This document shows, one piece after another, positions 13,628-21,472 of a stretch of 31,938 nt of DNA (positions within the stretch are counted from its first letter, which is position 1; each line of letters opens with the position of its first letter). The stretch covers positions 1 to 31,938 of IMG/VR virus record IMGVR_UViG_3300021961_000374; one strand, written 5' to 3'. The stretch comes from a virus. The notes beneath the pieces are model-generated. The model saw only the letters and a list, made by a program, of their open reading frames with translations, did not search any database and was not told the origin of the DNA. Position numbers and translations under genes: made by a program.

Positions 13628-14700
13628 TGAGTAACGTACTCAGAATTAAAAGAAGGGCAACTGGGGGTACCGGCGCACCCACTACCCTGAAGAATGCAGA
13701 GCTTGCATTTAACGAAGTAGACAATGTTCTCTACTATGGCACCGGTACGGATTTGAATGGTGATGCAAACACTGTAATTTCTATTGGTGGTTCTGGTGCG
13801 TTTACCACTTTGAGCGGGACTCAAACTATTTCGGGCAACAAGACTTTTAGCGGCACCGTTGTTCTAGGCTCAGGTGCTTCCGCTACTACAGCAACTCAAG
13901 GTGATAATTCAACTGCTGTTGCGACAACTGCTTATGTCGATACTGCTGTTGGTGCTGTATCAACCACATTTGATATTGCTGCTGATTCTGGTACTACTCA
14001 AACTGTAACTACTGGAAGCGACACAATTACTTTCACGGGTGGCACTGGTATCTCAACTAATGTTGGAGGAACCGACACCATTACTATTACCAACGATGGC
14101 GTTGTATCTCTTGCCGGAACTTCAAATGAGATTGAAGTAAGTGGTGCAACCGGATCTGTCACGATTGGTCTTCCCAGCGATGTGACTATCGGTAATAATC
14201 TAACTGTAACTGGTAACCTTATCGTAAACGGAAGTACTACTACTGTAAACTCTACAACTCTAAGTGTTGATGATAAGAATATTGAACTTGGTTCTACTGC
14301 TTCCCCAAGCGACGCTACTGCTGATGGTGGCGGTATCACTCTAAAGGGTACGACTGACAAGACCTTTAACTGGGTTGATGCAACTGATTCTTGGACGGCT
14401 TCGGAGCATCTTGATCTTGGTTCGGGCAAACACTTTTCAATTGCTGGAACCAGTGTTCTTAATGCAACCACTCTTGGTTCCGCAGTTGTGAACTCAAGCC
14501 TAACTTCCGTTGGAACTATTGGAACTGGAGTTTGGCAAGGTACGGCTGTCGCTGTTGCATACGGTGGTACTGGTGCAACTGATGCCGCTGGCGCAAGAAT
14601 CAATCTTGGTCTTGGTACAATGGCAGTTCAATCGGCTAGCAGTGTTGCTATTACTGGTGGAACTATTGATAACGTAACGTTTGACGGAGGAACTTTCTGA
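13627..14700 (+). CDS. Repetitive beta-fibre structural protein
   Basis: 357 residues rich in Gly, Thr, Ser, Val and Ala. The N-terminal segment GAPTTLKNAELAFNEVDNVL is a well-known start of marine phage fibre or collar proteins. The middle has NLTVTGNLIVNGSTTTVNST and VDDKNIELGS, which is a recurrent beta-helix-like unit in phage tail fibres. The C terminus contains YGGTGATDAAGARINLGLGT, typical of trimeric fibres. It sits between the portal and the head protease, which is unusual for a tail fibre and suggests a head fibre or capsid decoration. Role is inferred. Confidence 0.75.
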   Translation: MSNVLRIKRRATGGTGAPTTLKNAELAFNEVDNVLYYGTGTDLNGDANTVISIGGSGAFTTLSGTQTISGNKTFSGTVVLGSGASATTATQGDNSTAVATTAYVDTAVGAVSTTFDIAADSGTTQTVTTGSDTITFTGGTGISTNVGGTDTITITNDGVVSLAGTSNEIEVSGATGSVTIGLPSDVTIGNNLTVTGNLIVNGSTTTVNSTTLSVDDKNIELGSTASPSDATADGGGITLKGTTDKTFNWVDATDSWTASEHLDLGSGKHFSIAGTSVLNATTLGSAVVNSSLTSVGTIGTGVWQGTAVAVAYGGTGATDAAGARINLGLGTMAVQSASSVAITGGTIDNVTFDGGTF

Positions 14701-14709
14701 GGTAATTAA

Positions 14710-14934
14710 ATGGCTAACACGATCAAAATAAAAAGATCTGGAACACAGTTCGACACTCCAGATGATCTGGAGTATGGCGAACTTGCCATAAATTACTTTG
14801 ATGGTTTTTTGTTCTACAAAGATACAAATGGTGATATCCAATACTTCATAGCAGATACTGGATATTTTGCAGTGCAAAATGCATCATCTAGTTCAAGCGG
14901 TGATAACGAAATCCTTCAATGGATGGGAATTTAA
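14710..14934 (+). CDS. Short fibre-related protein ending in WMGI
   Basis: 74 residues. The first 45 (IKIKRSGTQFDTPDDLEYGE, then FDGFLFYKDTNGDIQYF) are a shorter relative of the N terminus of the preceding fibre protein. The C terminus is a Ser-rich linker and ILQWMGI. The same hydrophobic end, (W/L)MG(V/I), closes the proteins at 18509-18856 and 19186-19407, suggesting a shared docking or assembly tag. GAGG lies upstream. Confidence 0.68.
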   Translation: MANTIKIKRSGTQFDTPDDLEYGELAINYFDGFLFYKDTNGDIQYFIADTGYFAVQNASSSSSGDNEILQWMGI

Positions 14935-14957
14935 TTTATACAAAATAAACATTTTTG

Positions 14958-14966
14958 TGGTATCCT
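14958..14966 (+). promoter_or_regulatory. Extended -10 promoter TGGTATCCT before the head protease
   Basis: TGG precedes TATCCT (14961-14966). The ATG of the protease-scaffold gene is ten bases beyond, and no ribosome site is present, so the leader would be about three bases. It would give the protease and capsid genes a promoter of their own. Confidence 0.45.
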
Positions 14967-14975
14967 TGGTTTACT

Positions 14976-16535
14976 ATGGAAGATTTTAACCTGTCGTTTC
15001 CCATTGATATGATCAAGAGGGAACAGCGTATTGTCGTAGGCATCGCCACGGCTGATAATGTTGATAAGGCTGGTGATCTGATTGAGTTCGGCGCTTCAAT
15101 GGAGGCGTTTAAGAACTGGACTGGAAATATTCGTGAGATGCACGCACCGATTGCTGTCGGTAAAGCTATCAAGTATGAGCCGGTAAAGATCACTGGTTCT
15201 GATGGTGAAAGTTATAATGCTATTAAAGTAGAAGCATATATTTCTAAAGGTGCTCAAGATACTTGGGAAAAGGTTCTTGATGGCACCCTTCGTTCTTTTT
15301 CTGTAGGCGGCAAGATTCTTGAGAAGTCTATTGACACCGAGAAGATGTTTAGAGGCCGTCCAGTAAGTGTAATCAAAAAGTATGAACTTGGTGAGTTGAG
15401 TCTTGTAGACAACCCCGGCAACGCTGAGGCTGTCATTGATATTGTAAAGCGAGACTCCTCTACAGATGAACTTGATTACATTCTTAAGATTGACTGTGCT
15501 GATATTAATCTGACTATTCCTAAGTCGGTGCAGAGAATGGCCCAAGTCGGGCTTGATCAAAGAAGAGAGCATGGTCGTGGAGGGACGAGTGTGGGTCTAG
15601 GGTCCGCCCGTAGGCTTGCAAGAGGAGGCTCTGTCTCTCCAGAATTCGTTAGAAAGGTTGCTCGTTATTTCCCAAGACATGCTGTTGACCTTAGGGCTAC
15701 AGGTGCAGATCCGGGTGATAAGGGCTATCCTTCTAATGGTAGGATTGCTTGGAACCTTTGGGGTGGAACTCCTGGTTGGGTCTGGGCAAGATCAAAGGTC
15801 CGTCAACTAGACAACTGTACTAGGAAGTTTGACGAGATCGACTTTGAAAAAGAAATTGCATGTTCATGCGGTTGCGGGACTTGTAATGATGATATGATTA
15901 AGGAGTTCACCGATATGGATAAACTATTGGAACAAGTTCTTAATGAAGAGGGTCAAACCTTGGAAGACATAGAGAAGACTTTGCAGATTGATGAAAATTA
16001 TGCTAAGGTATCTCAGATGGATACGTCTGCCGATGTTAAACTTTCTTTGTTAAAGAGATTCGTCAACTGGCTCACAGTTGAGGATGAGGCAGTCGTAGAA
16101 AAGTCTGTCGATATTGAAGCAGCTTCAACTGAATCTGAGGTTGAAGCGGATAAAGATCAAATGGAGGATCAAATGGATATTGAAATTCTAAAGGATGCTC
16201 TTAACTCTGTATTCGATCAGAAGATGACCGAGTTCGCCGCTTCTCTAAAGGAAGAGGTTGAGGCTTCGGTTGATTCGAAGATCGAGGAAGTGACTAAGAG
16301 CGCAGATGCCCAGCGTGAGGAACTAGAGCAGAAGCTTGCTGCTGCCGAGGCTTCGCTCGCTGAGCAGACTGAGAAGGTTGAGGCTTTTGCCGCTGCCGGT
16401 GCAGTCAAGAAGAGCGTCGATCCAGACGACGATGAGGATGGCGAGGACGAACTTGTTAAGTCGGCCCCCAAGTCCTTCTGGAGCAACATTTATCTGCCAC
16501 AAGAGCTAGTCAAGGCTCTGGGCTATGAGTCGTGA
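14976..16535 (+). CDS. Head maturation protease fused to scaffold
   Basis: 519 residues. The start MEDFNLSFPI is preferred over an in-frame TTG at 14955, which would overlap the promoter. Residues 1-158 are a caudoviral prohead serine protease: REMHAPIAVGKA with H56, RSFSVGGK with Ser at 107/109, and ELSLVDNPGN around 140-149. Residues 187-277 are a separate conserved domain (GTSVGLGSARRLARGG, ARYFPRHAVD, WNLWGGTPGW) found in other phage head proteins. A Cys cluster CSCGCGTC is at 296-303. Residues 310-475 are charged coiled coil, typical of a scaffold. The C terminus (SAPKSFWSNIYLPQELVKAL) probably contacts the capsid protein. Cleaving itself and the capsid protein during maturation is the expected role. 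Confidence 0.85.
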   Translation: MEDFNLSFPIDMIKREQRIVVGIATADNVDKAGDLIEFGASMEAFKNWTGNIREMHAPIAVGKAIKYEPVKITGSDGESYNAIKVEAYISKGAQDTWEKVLDGTLRSFSVGGKILEKSIDTEKMFRGRPVSVIKKYELGELSLVDNPGNAEAVIDIVKRDSSTDELDYILKIDCADINLTIPKSVQRMAQVGLDQRREHGRGGTSVGLGSARRLARGGSVSPEFVRKVARYFPRHAVDLRATGADPGDKGYPSNGRIAWNLWGGTPGWVWARSKVRQLDNCTRKFDEIDFEKEIACSCGCGTCNDDMIKEFTDMDKLLEQVLNEEGQTLEDIEKTLQIDENYAKVSQMDTSADVKLSLLKRFVNWLTVEDEAVVEKSVDIEAASTESEVEADKDQMEDQMDIEILKDALNSVFDQKMTEFAASLKEEVEASVDSKIEEVTKSADAQREELEQKLAAAEASLAEQTEKVEAFAAAGAVKKSVDPDDDEDGEDELVKSAPKSFWSNIYLPQELVKALGYES

Positions 16536-16553
16536 TTAGGAGGAATATATAAC

Positions 16554-17585
16554 ATGGCAACTCAAGAAGAAATTCTATCGAAGGCTAATGAAGTCACTAC
16601 CTCGGTTGTAGGTAATGCTTCTGGCGGTCTTCTTAACGCTGAGCAGGCTAATCGTTTCCTAGATTTTGTGGTCGATCAGTCCGTTCTAATGCAAAACAGC
16701 CGAGTTGTCCGTATGCGTGCGTCCAGCATGGATATTGACAAGCTTTCGGTTGGTACTCGCCTCATGCAAAAGGCTACTGAGGCAACCAATGACGGCTCTA
16801 ACGCCGCCGTAACCTTCTCGAAGGTTTCGCTCTCCAGCGTCAAGCTTCGTCTTGACTGGGAGATCTCAACTGAGTCCCTAGAGGACAACATCGAGGGTGC
16901 CTCGCTTGAGGATCACATCGCTCAGGTCATGGCTCGCCAGACCGCTAACGATCTTGATGATCTTCTCATCAACGGCAACACCTCGTCGTCCAACGGACTT
17001 CTCAAGGCTCTTGACGGTTTCGTCAAGCTTGCCCTCGCTTCAGGTACCACTGTTGACGAGGCTGGTGACAATGTTTCACGTTCGGTTTTTGATCGTGTTC
17101 TTCGTAACCTTCCCAACAAGTACCTACAGCGTCGTAACGAACTAAGGTTCTTCACCGGTCCAGGTGTTGTTCAGGATGCCATCTACTCGCTTGGCAACCC
17201 CAACTCCGCCACTGAGGCTTCTGCTGGTGCTCCAAGCCCCGGCTCAACCACTGGCGACCTTGCCTTCCTTCAGGGGGCAATGCGTGCCAACGGTGGCGCT
17301 GGTTCGACTGGTCTCGCTCCGTTCGGTATCCCACTCGTTGAGGTACCGCTCATGCCTGAGACTGTCACTGGCGACTACTCCGGTGCTGCTGGTTCGCACG
17401 GTTACGTGGAACTTACCTTCCCGAACAACCGTGTTGTTGGTCTACATCGTGACATCACGGTGTACCGTCAGTTCCAGCCGAAGACCGACACCATTGAGTA
17501 CACGCAGTACATGCGTCTCGCTTGCAATATCGAGAACGCTGACTCGTATGTCATCGCTAAGAACGTCAAGCTTCGTAGCGCGTGA
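16554..17585 (+). CDS. Major capsid protein, HK97 fold
   Basis: 343 residues. It follows the protease-scaffold gene by 18 bases, with the perfect ribosome site AGGAGG. HK97-type elements: an N-terminal helical arm, an E-loop-like segment around LSVGTRLMQKAT, the long spine helix around residues 115-140 (LEDHIAQVMARQTANDLDDL), the P-domain GPGVVQDAIYSLG, and an A-domain with GIPLVEVPLMP and NNRVVGLHRDITVYRQFQPK. Codons are much richer in C-ending forms than neighbours, as expected for the most highly expressed gene. A strong terminator follows at once. Confidence 0.9.
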   Translation: MATQEEILSKANEVTTSVVGNASGGLLNAEQANRFLDFVVDQSVLMQNSRVVRMRASSMDIDKLSVGTRLMQKATEATNDGSNAAVTFSKVSLSSVKLRLDWEISTESLEDNIEGASLEDHIAQVMARQTANDLDDLLINGNTSSSNGLLKALDGFVKLALASGTTVDEAGDNVSRSVFDRVLRNLPNKYLQRRNELRFFTGPGVVQDAIYSLGNPNSATEASAGAPSPGSTTGDLAFLQGAMRANGGAGSTGLAPFGIPLVEVPLMPETVTGDYSGAAGSHGYVELTFPNNRVVGLHRDITVYRQFQPKTDTIEYTQYMRLACNIENADSYVIAKNVKLRSA

Positions 17586-17612
17586 TCTTAGGGCTGTTGT
17601 AGTTACATTCCT

Positions 17613-17653
17613 AACAGTTGGGCCGGGGAGAAATCCCCGGCTCTTCTGTTCTT
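17613..17653 (+). terminator. Rho-independent terminator after the capsid gene
   Basis: Stem GCCGGGGA (17622-17629), tetraloop GAAA, stem TCCCCGGC (17634-17641), then TCTTCTGTTCTT. Outer pairing AACAG (17613-17617) with CTGTT (17646-17650) extends it. A GNRA-type loop and strong GC stem make this a confident terminator, isolating capsid transcription from the downstream genes. Confidence 0.88.
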
Positions 17654-17666
17654 ATAACTAAACTTA

Positions 17667-17675
17667 TGATAATAT
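17667..17675 (+). promoter_or_regulatory. Extended -10 promoter TGATAATAT
   Basis: TGA precedes TAATAT (17670-17675) directly after the capsid terminator. The next ATG (17684) is nine bases beyond the box with no ribosome site, so the mRNA is leaderless or nearly so. Confidence 0.5.
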
Positions 17676-17683
17676 TTAGTGGT

Positions 17684-18112
17684 ATGAATGAGAATGTTGT
17701 TACATCAGATGATGTCGCCCCTAAGAAGGCTGCGGCAAAGAAGACTCCGGCTAAGAAGGCTGCTGCTAAGAAGGCGGCTCCTAAGAAAGCAGAGTTTAAT
17801 AAGGATGCCGTAGATGGCGATGGTGATGGTTTGGTTCAGGATGGTACCGAGCATGAACGTCCTGTTGAAGAGGCACCTAAGGCTCAGAAGTCTCCTGTAA
17901 AGAAGGCTACTGTTGCTAAGGCTTCTTCTGGTAAGAAGTTCGTATATTTTGATAGCGGTGCTGCTTATGTAACTAAGGAAGGTATCCGCTTTACAAGAGA
18001 AAATAGAATTTATGAGATTGACGAGGAAGAAGCAGACTTCTTACTCACACTTGATAACTTCAGGCTTCCTGATCAATTGGAACTTGAAGAGTATTATAAG
18101 GAGAATAACTAA
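17684..18112 (+). CDS. Ala/Lys-rich, DxDGDG-containing head or connector protein
   Basis: 142 residues from MNENVV. In-frame codons upstream are only the terminator region. Residues 12-38 are a histone-H1-like Ala/Lys/Pro tract (KKAAAKKTPAKKAAAKKAAP), able to bind DNA. Residues 42-58 (DAVDGDGDGLVQDGTEHERP) form a calcium-loop-like motif that recurs in actinobacterial phage proteins. Residues 85-142 form a small globular domain (KKFVYFDSGAAYVTKEGIRF, then EEADFLLTLDNFRLPD). A role in head completion or DNA contact is inferred from position. Its stop shares a base with the next start. Confidence 0.7.
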   Translation: MNENVVTSDDVAPKKAAAKKTPAKKAAAKKAAPKKAEFNKDAVDGDGDGLVQDGTEHERPVEEAPKAQKSPVKKATVAKASSGKKFVYFDSGAAYVTKEGIRFTRENRIYEIDEEEADFLLTLDNFRLPDQLELEEYYKENN

Positions 18113-18498
18113 TGGCTGGTAATTTAAGCGATTATCTTGAGAACAAGCTTCTTGATCACTTTTTAGGAACGACTGCATACACTTCTCCAAGCACTGTATA
18201 TGTCGCTCTTATGACTGTTGCTGAGGACGACACTGGCACTGCTGGTACTGAGGTTACTGGTGGTTCTTATGCTCGTCAGACAGCAACTTTTGATGCTTCG
18301 GCTAGCGGTGCTACTCAGAACAGTGCAAATATTGATTTTGAGGATATGCCTGCTTGTACGGTTGTCGGTATTGCTTTGTATGATGCACTTACTTCTGGCA
18401 ACCTGCTTGTTCATGGTACTTTGACTGCTAGCAAGTCTCTTGACGCTGGTGACACTCTTCGTATTGCCACTGGTGATCTTGATATTAGCATCAACTAA
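18112..18498 (+). CDS. Conserved phage tail/virion protein
   Basis: 128 residues. The segments MAGNLSDYLENKLLDHFLGT, TVYVALMT, GGSYARQTATF and NIDFEDMP match a family common in phage structural operons, often annotated as a tail fibre-associated or virion protein. All-beta C-terminal half. Coupled to the upstream gene by TAATG. Confidence 0.75.
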   Translation: MAGNLSDYLENKLLDHFLGTTAYTSPSTVYVALMTVAEDDTGTAGTEVTGGSYARQTATFDASASGATQNSANIDFEDMPACTVVGIALYDALTSGNLLVHGTLTASKSLDAGDTLRIATGDLDISIN

Positions 18499-18508
18499 CG
18501 GAGGAAAG

Positions 18509-18856
18509 GTGGAGCGTAGGGAGTTTGTCGGTGCGGCTGAAGAAACAACTTTATCCGCTAGCATTTCGAACACTGATACAACCATTACGGTTGTTGATGG
18601 TTCTACATTTCCCAGCGGTTCGTCTGGAAGCCCATTTGTCATTGTAATTGACAGAGGGGAAGCAACTGAGGAAAAGATTTTGTGTACATCTAGAACTACG
18701 AACACTTTTACTGTTTCGTCAAGAGGGTATGATGGCCCTCCTGCGTTCGCACATAGTTCTGGAGCTAAAGTTAATCATGTTTTGGATGCTACTGCTATTC
18801 AGGATATGAATATAACGACTTATGATAATCAAGTATTATCATGGATGGGGGTTTAA
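18509..18856 (+). CDS. Structural protein with RGYDG motif, WMGV C terminus
   Basis: 115 residues, starting at GTG four bases after GGAGG; the in-frame ATG at 18440 lies inside the previous gene. The beta-rich fold carries TFTVSSRGYDGPPAFAHSSG, a motif seen repeatedly in phage head-tail or minor tail proteins (RGYDGT...HS.GA.V.HV). The C terminus is LSWMGV, as in 14710-14934 and 19186-19407. Probably a minor virion protein. Confidence 0.72.
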   Translation: MERREFVGAAEETTLSASISNTDTTITVVDGSTFPSGSSGSPFVIVIDRGEATEEKILCTSRTTNTFTVSSRGYDGPPAFAHSSGAKVNHVLDATAIQDMNITTYDNQVLSWMGV

Positions 18857-18859
18857 TAA

Positions 18860-19189
18860 ATGGCTTTAACACCAAAGAGGCTTTATACAGGGAACGACAC
18901 TGCAAGCAACGTTTATTCTGCCTCATCTCTTGCGAATAGTTACTCTATCATCAAGACGATGAGTGTTTGTAATACTACAACTGCTGATAAGACGGTAACT
19001 ATTCACATTGTTCCAAATAGTGGAACTGCCGGTGCAAATAATATGATCATGAGCAATGTTGTCGTTCCTGCAAATGATACAATTTATTCTAATATGGTTT
19101 ACGTTCTTAACGCTGGGGATGCGGTCTATTATGACCCTGAGGATGCTAATCTTACTCTAGTGTTGACTGGAGTTGAGTACACACCATGA
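18860..19189 (+). CDS. Small beta-sandwich virion protein (family with 19409 and 28925)
   Basis: 109 residues, with alternating strands: SIIKTMSVCNTTTADKTVTI, then VVVPANDTIYSNMVYVLNAG. The layout (SVCN-T... then PANDT-I) matches the products of 19409-19738 and, more loosely, 28925-29302, so the three are probably paralogues. The overlap ATGA with the next gene shows coupling. Likely fibre or baseplate decoration. Confidence 0.65.
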   Translation: MALTPKRLYTGNDTASNVYSASSLANSYSIIKTMSVCNTTTADKTVTIHIVPNSGTAGANNMIMSNVVVPANDTIYSNMVYVLNAGDAVYYDPEDANLTLVLTGVEYTP

Positions 19190-19407
19190 TAGGTCGTCTC
19201 ACTACCAGTAACTTTGCTGATCAGGGCAGAAAGATTACTGCTTCTGATACTGCACCTTCTTCTGCTATTGAGGGTGATCTTTGGTATAAGACTGATGTGG
19301 GTGCAACACTTATTTATTATGATGGTTTCTGGATTGAGCTATCTGGTGGCGGGTCTGGTGGAGGATCAGATTTTGCCCCTCAAATTATGTTATTGATGGG
19401 AGTTTAA
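19186..19407 (+). CDS. Short adhesin-module protein
   Basis: 73 residues: a module ASDTAPSSAIEGDLWYKTD followed by LIYYDGFWIEL, then a Gly/Ser linker and a C terminus LLMGV. The same GD-(I/L)-W-(Y/F)...YYD-x-(F/Y)-W-(I/V)-E module occurs inside 24346-24936 and 28472-28918, so it is a shuffled unit of this phage's fibre genes. Confidence 0.68.
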   Translation: MIGRLTTSNFADQGRKITASDTAPSSAIEGDLWYKTDVGATLIYYDGFWIELSGGGSGGGSDFAPQIMLLMGV

Positions 19408-19408
19408 T

Positions 19409-19738
19409 ATGGCATCGAATTACAAACTTTTAGGACAGGTCGCACCGTCTGCTACTACTACAACAACTTTATATACGGTGCCTTCTGCCACTGAGACGGT
19501 TGTTTCTACAATTTCTGTTTGCAATAGAGCAGGTACCGCTGGAACATACAGGATCTCTGTTAGACCAACAGCTGACACTTTAGCAACAAAGCATTATATT
19601 GCGTATGATTCTGCGATTGATGCTAATGATACAATTTTGATTACTGCTGGTTTTGCTGCTGAAGCTGCTCATATTGTGGAGGTGTACGCTGATAGCGCTG
19701 ATATGAGTTTTAGCGCTTTTGGTATGGAGGTTACCTGA
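19409..19738 (+). CDS. Small beta-sandwich virion protein
   Basis: 109 residues, paralogous to 18860-19189 (ISVCNRAGTAGTYRISVRP then IDANDTILITAGFAAEA). Follows the preceding stop after one base. Likely a fibre or baseplate element. No further function recognised. Confidence 0.65.
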   Translation: MASNYKLLGQVAPSATTTTTLYTVPSATETVVSTISVCNRAGTAGTYRISVRPTADTLATKHYIAYDSAIDANDTILITAGFAAEAAHIVEVYADSADMSFSAFGMEVT

Positions 19739-19739
19739 T

Positions 19740-21014
19740 ATGGCAATTTTTAAGTTGTCTGAAGGTGGTTGGGATAAAGCAAGAAGGCCGTTTAGATCAG
19801 GTTATTCTGGTACTGCCCCCGCTTGGGTAGACAATACTCTTGCTAATCTTGATTATGATACGGTTTATTCTGATAGCGTTACTGCATCCGGAGAGCCTGC
19901 TGTCAACTATGAAATTAGTGCTGGCTCTCTACCTACCGGTATTAGTCTAAATCAAGACACTGGTGCCCTTTCTGGGACGCCTAGTGTGCTTGAATCTTAC
20001 TCATTTACAATAACTGCCTCTAACCCACTAGGATCAGTTTCACAAGCTTTTTCTGGACAGACAGGTGTTGCTCCGTCTTGGGTTGATGAAACCCTTGCAA
20101 ATATTACGTACAACACTGCCTACAGTGATGGTGTTGAAGCGTCTGGTGTACCAACTCCATCATACTCTATTTCCGCTGGCGCTCTACCAACAGGTCTATC
20201 ATTAAACACTTCTACTGGCGCTATCACTGGCACTCCAACTGCCGCTGGAGATTTTACATTCACGGTCACAGCGACAAACTCTGTTTCATCTATCTCTAAA
20301 GAATTTACATTTAGCACACCTGCACTAATAACTGGCGGAACCGAAACAACTTACACAGGATACATGGCCAGAACATTTACAACAACTGGTCAAAACACTT
20401 TAACCATTGAAGGCGGTAGCCCTGTAACAGCTGCTGTTATGGCTATTTCTGGTGGATACCCGGGTGTTGGTGGTTCTGGAGAACCTAATCCTGCAAGAGA
20501 AAGCGGTGGCGCTGCTGGCGCAAGAACTATATCAAATGTAACCTTTGCTCCGGGCACTTATTATGTTAATGTTGGTTCTACTAGTGCATCAAGTAATATT
20601 AAAGATCAACCAGGTTCTACTACTTTAATTAACGCTTCAGGCAGAACTCCTGGAACACTGTCTCCAGTTGCTTACGGCATGGGCGGTGGAAGAGGGCATA
20701 GTGGTGGAACTCGAAATAGTCAAAGTGGTGTAAGTGGCGCTGCCAACAACTATCGCACAGGATCAAACGAAACGAGAGGCGGTGGTGGAGGGGGCGCAGG
20801 CTGGGGCGGCTCTAATCCCGGACCATATCCGGGTGGAGGTGGTGGCTCTGGCGGTGGTGGTCCCGGTAGAGGGCCATCACAAAGCCCAAGCTTAGGATCT
20901 CCCGGCACACCCACAACGGGTTCTGGCGGAGGTGGAACTTGGTCTGGCACTCAAGGAGCGGGTGCCCCTGGAATGGTTGTCATTAGATTTGCTGATACGG
21001 ATGTGATAACATGA
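19740..21014 (+). CDS. Tail adhesin with two putative Ig domains and a glycine-rich tip
   Basis: 424 residues starting MAIFKLSEGG, nine bases after GGAGG. Residues 30-115 and 118-200 are two repeats of the He_PIG-type Ig domain (each with SLPTGISL...TGALSGTP or ALPTGLSL...TGAITGTP, then FTVTATN). The remainder (about 240-415) is highly Gly-rich with runs such as GGGGGGAGWGG, ending in GAPGMVVIRFADTD. The Gly-rich part resembles polyglycine-type phage adhesins that bind receptors. Three related proteins lie downstream, but this one lacks their ISVGLTYS...GTVTW C-terminal module. Confidence 0.78.
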   Translation: MAIFKLSEGGWDKARRPFRSGYSGTAPAWVDNTLANLDYDTVYSDSVTASGEPAVNYEISAGSLPTGISLNQDTGALSGTPSVLESYSFTITASNPLGSVSQAFSGQTGVAPSWVDETLANITYNTAYSDGVEASGVPTPSYSISAGALPTGLSLNTSTGAITGTPTAAGDFTFTVTATNSVSSISKEFTFSTPALITGGTETTYTGYMARTFTTTGQNTLTIEGGSPVTAAVMAISGGYPGVGGSGEPNPARESGGAAGARTISNVTFAPGTYYVNVGSTSASSNIKDQPGSTTLINASGRTPGTLSPVAYGMGGGRGHSGGTRNSQSGVSGAANNYRTGSNETRGGGGGGAGWGGSNPGPYPGGGGGSGGGGPGRGPSQSPSLGSPGTPTTGSGGGGTWSGTQGAGAPGMVVIRFADTDVIT

Positions 21015-21472
21015 GTCATATTTTATGTGTTACAAATTTTACTGACGAGACTATCTCTTTTGACGCTACTCATCTTGGACCATATGGTGCTGCTTTTCAA
21101 ATTGGAATTGAAGATAGACAAGTCTTTACTGATCTAAGATTTGAAGTAGAAATAGATGGTCACATAGAATATAAACCAAATGGTTCATATTCTTATGGAA
21201 AGTCCGACCAAGAATTTGTTGATTACGTTTATTTCGATTTGCTTCCAGACACTGCTTATTCTGCTTCTGTAATGGTTCGTGATGGGTCTGAAGTTGTAAC
21301 TGATGTTGTTAACTTCACAACCCCCATTCCAGACCAGCCATATCCTTCTTGGACTTGGGTAAAACCTGATTGGGTCCCACCTGTCCCATATCCGTCTGAT
21401 ATAATTGAAGGCGTCCTGATGTACGATTGGGATGAGGAAGGTCAGCAGTGGGTAGCGATTCTCGCGGAATAG
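21011..21472 (+). CDS. Hybrid fibre-associated protein (Fn3-like N terminus, cassette-type C terminus)
   Basis: 153 residues. The N-terminal 105 resemble a fibronectin-type beta domain (ILCVTNFTDETISFDATHLG, then DTAYSASVMVRDGSEVVTDV). The C-terminal 45 (PYPSWTWVKPDWVPPVPYPS, then YDWDEEGQQWV) resemble the Trp-rich C terminus of the MAHYAF-type protein at 30198-30602. This looks like domain shuffling. It overlaps the previous gene by ATGA and the next by 25 bases. Like the 30198 protein, it directly precedes an oxygenase pair. Confidence 0.65.
   Translation: MSHILCVTNFTDETISFDATHLGPYGAAFQIGIEDRQVFTDLRFEVEIDGHIEYKPNGSYSYGKSDQEFVDYVYFDLLPDTAYSASVMVRDGSEVVTDVVNFTTPIPDQPYPSWTWVKPDWVPPVPYPSDIIEGVLMYDWDEEGQQWVAILAE

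Noticed and set aside
13998-14603. 201-codon minus-strand frame
   Set aside because: Antisense shadow of the repetitive fibre gene; no ribosome site and a biased peptide of Val/Pro/Ser.
20750-20950. Proline-rich minus-strand frame
   Set aside because: Complement of the Gly-rich adhesin codons; low-complexity artefact.
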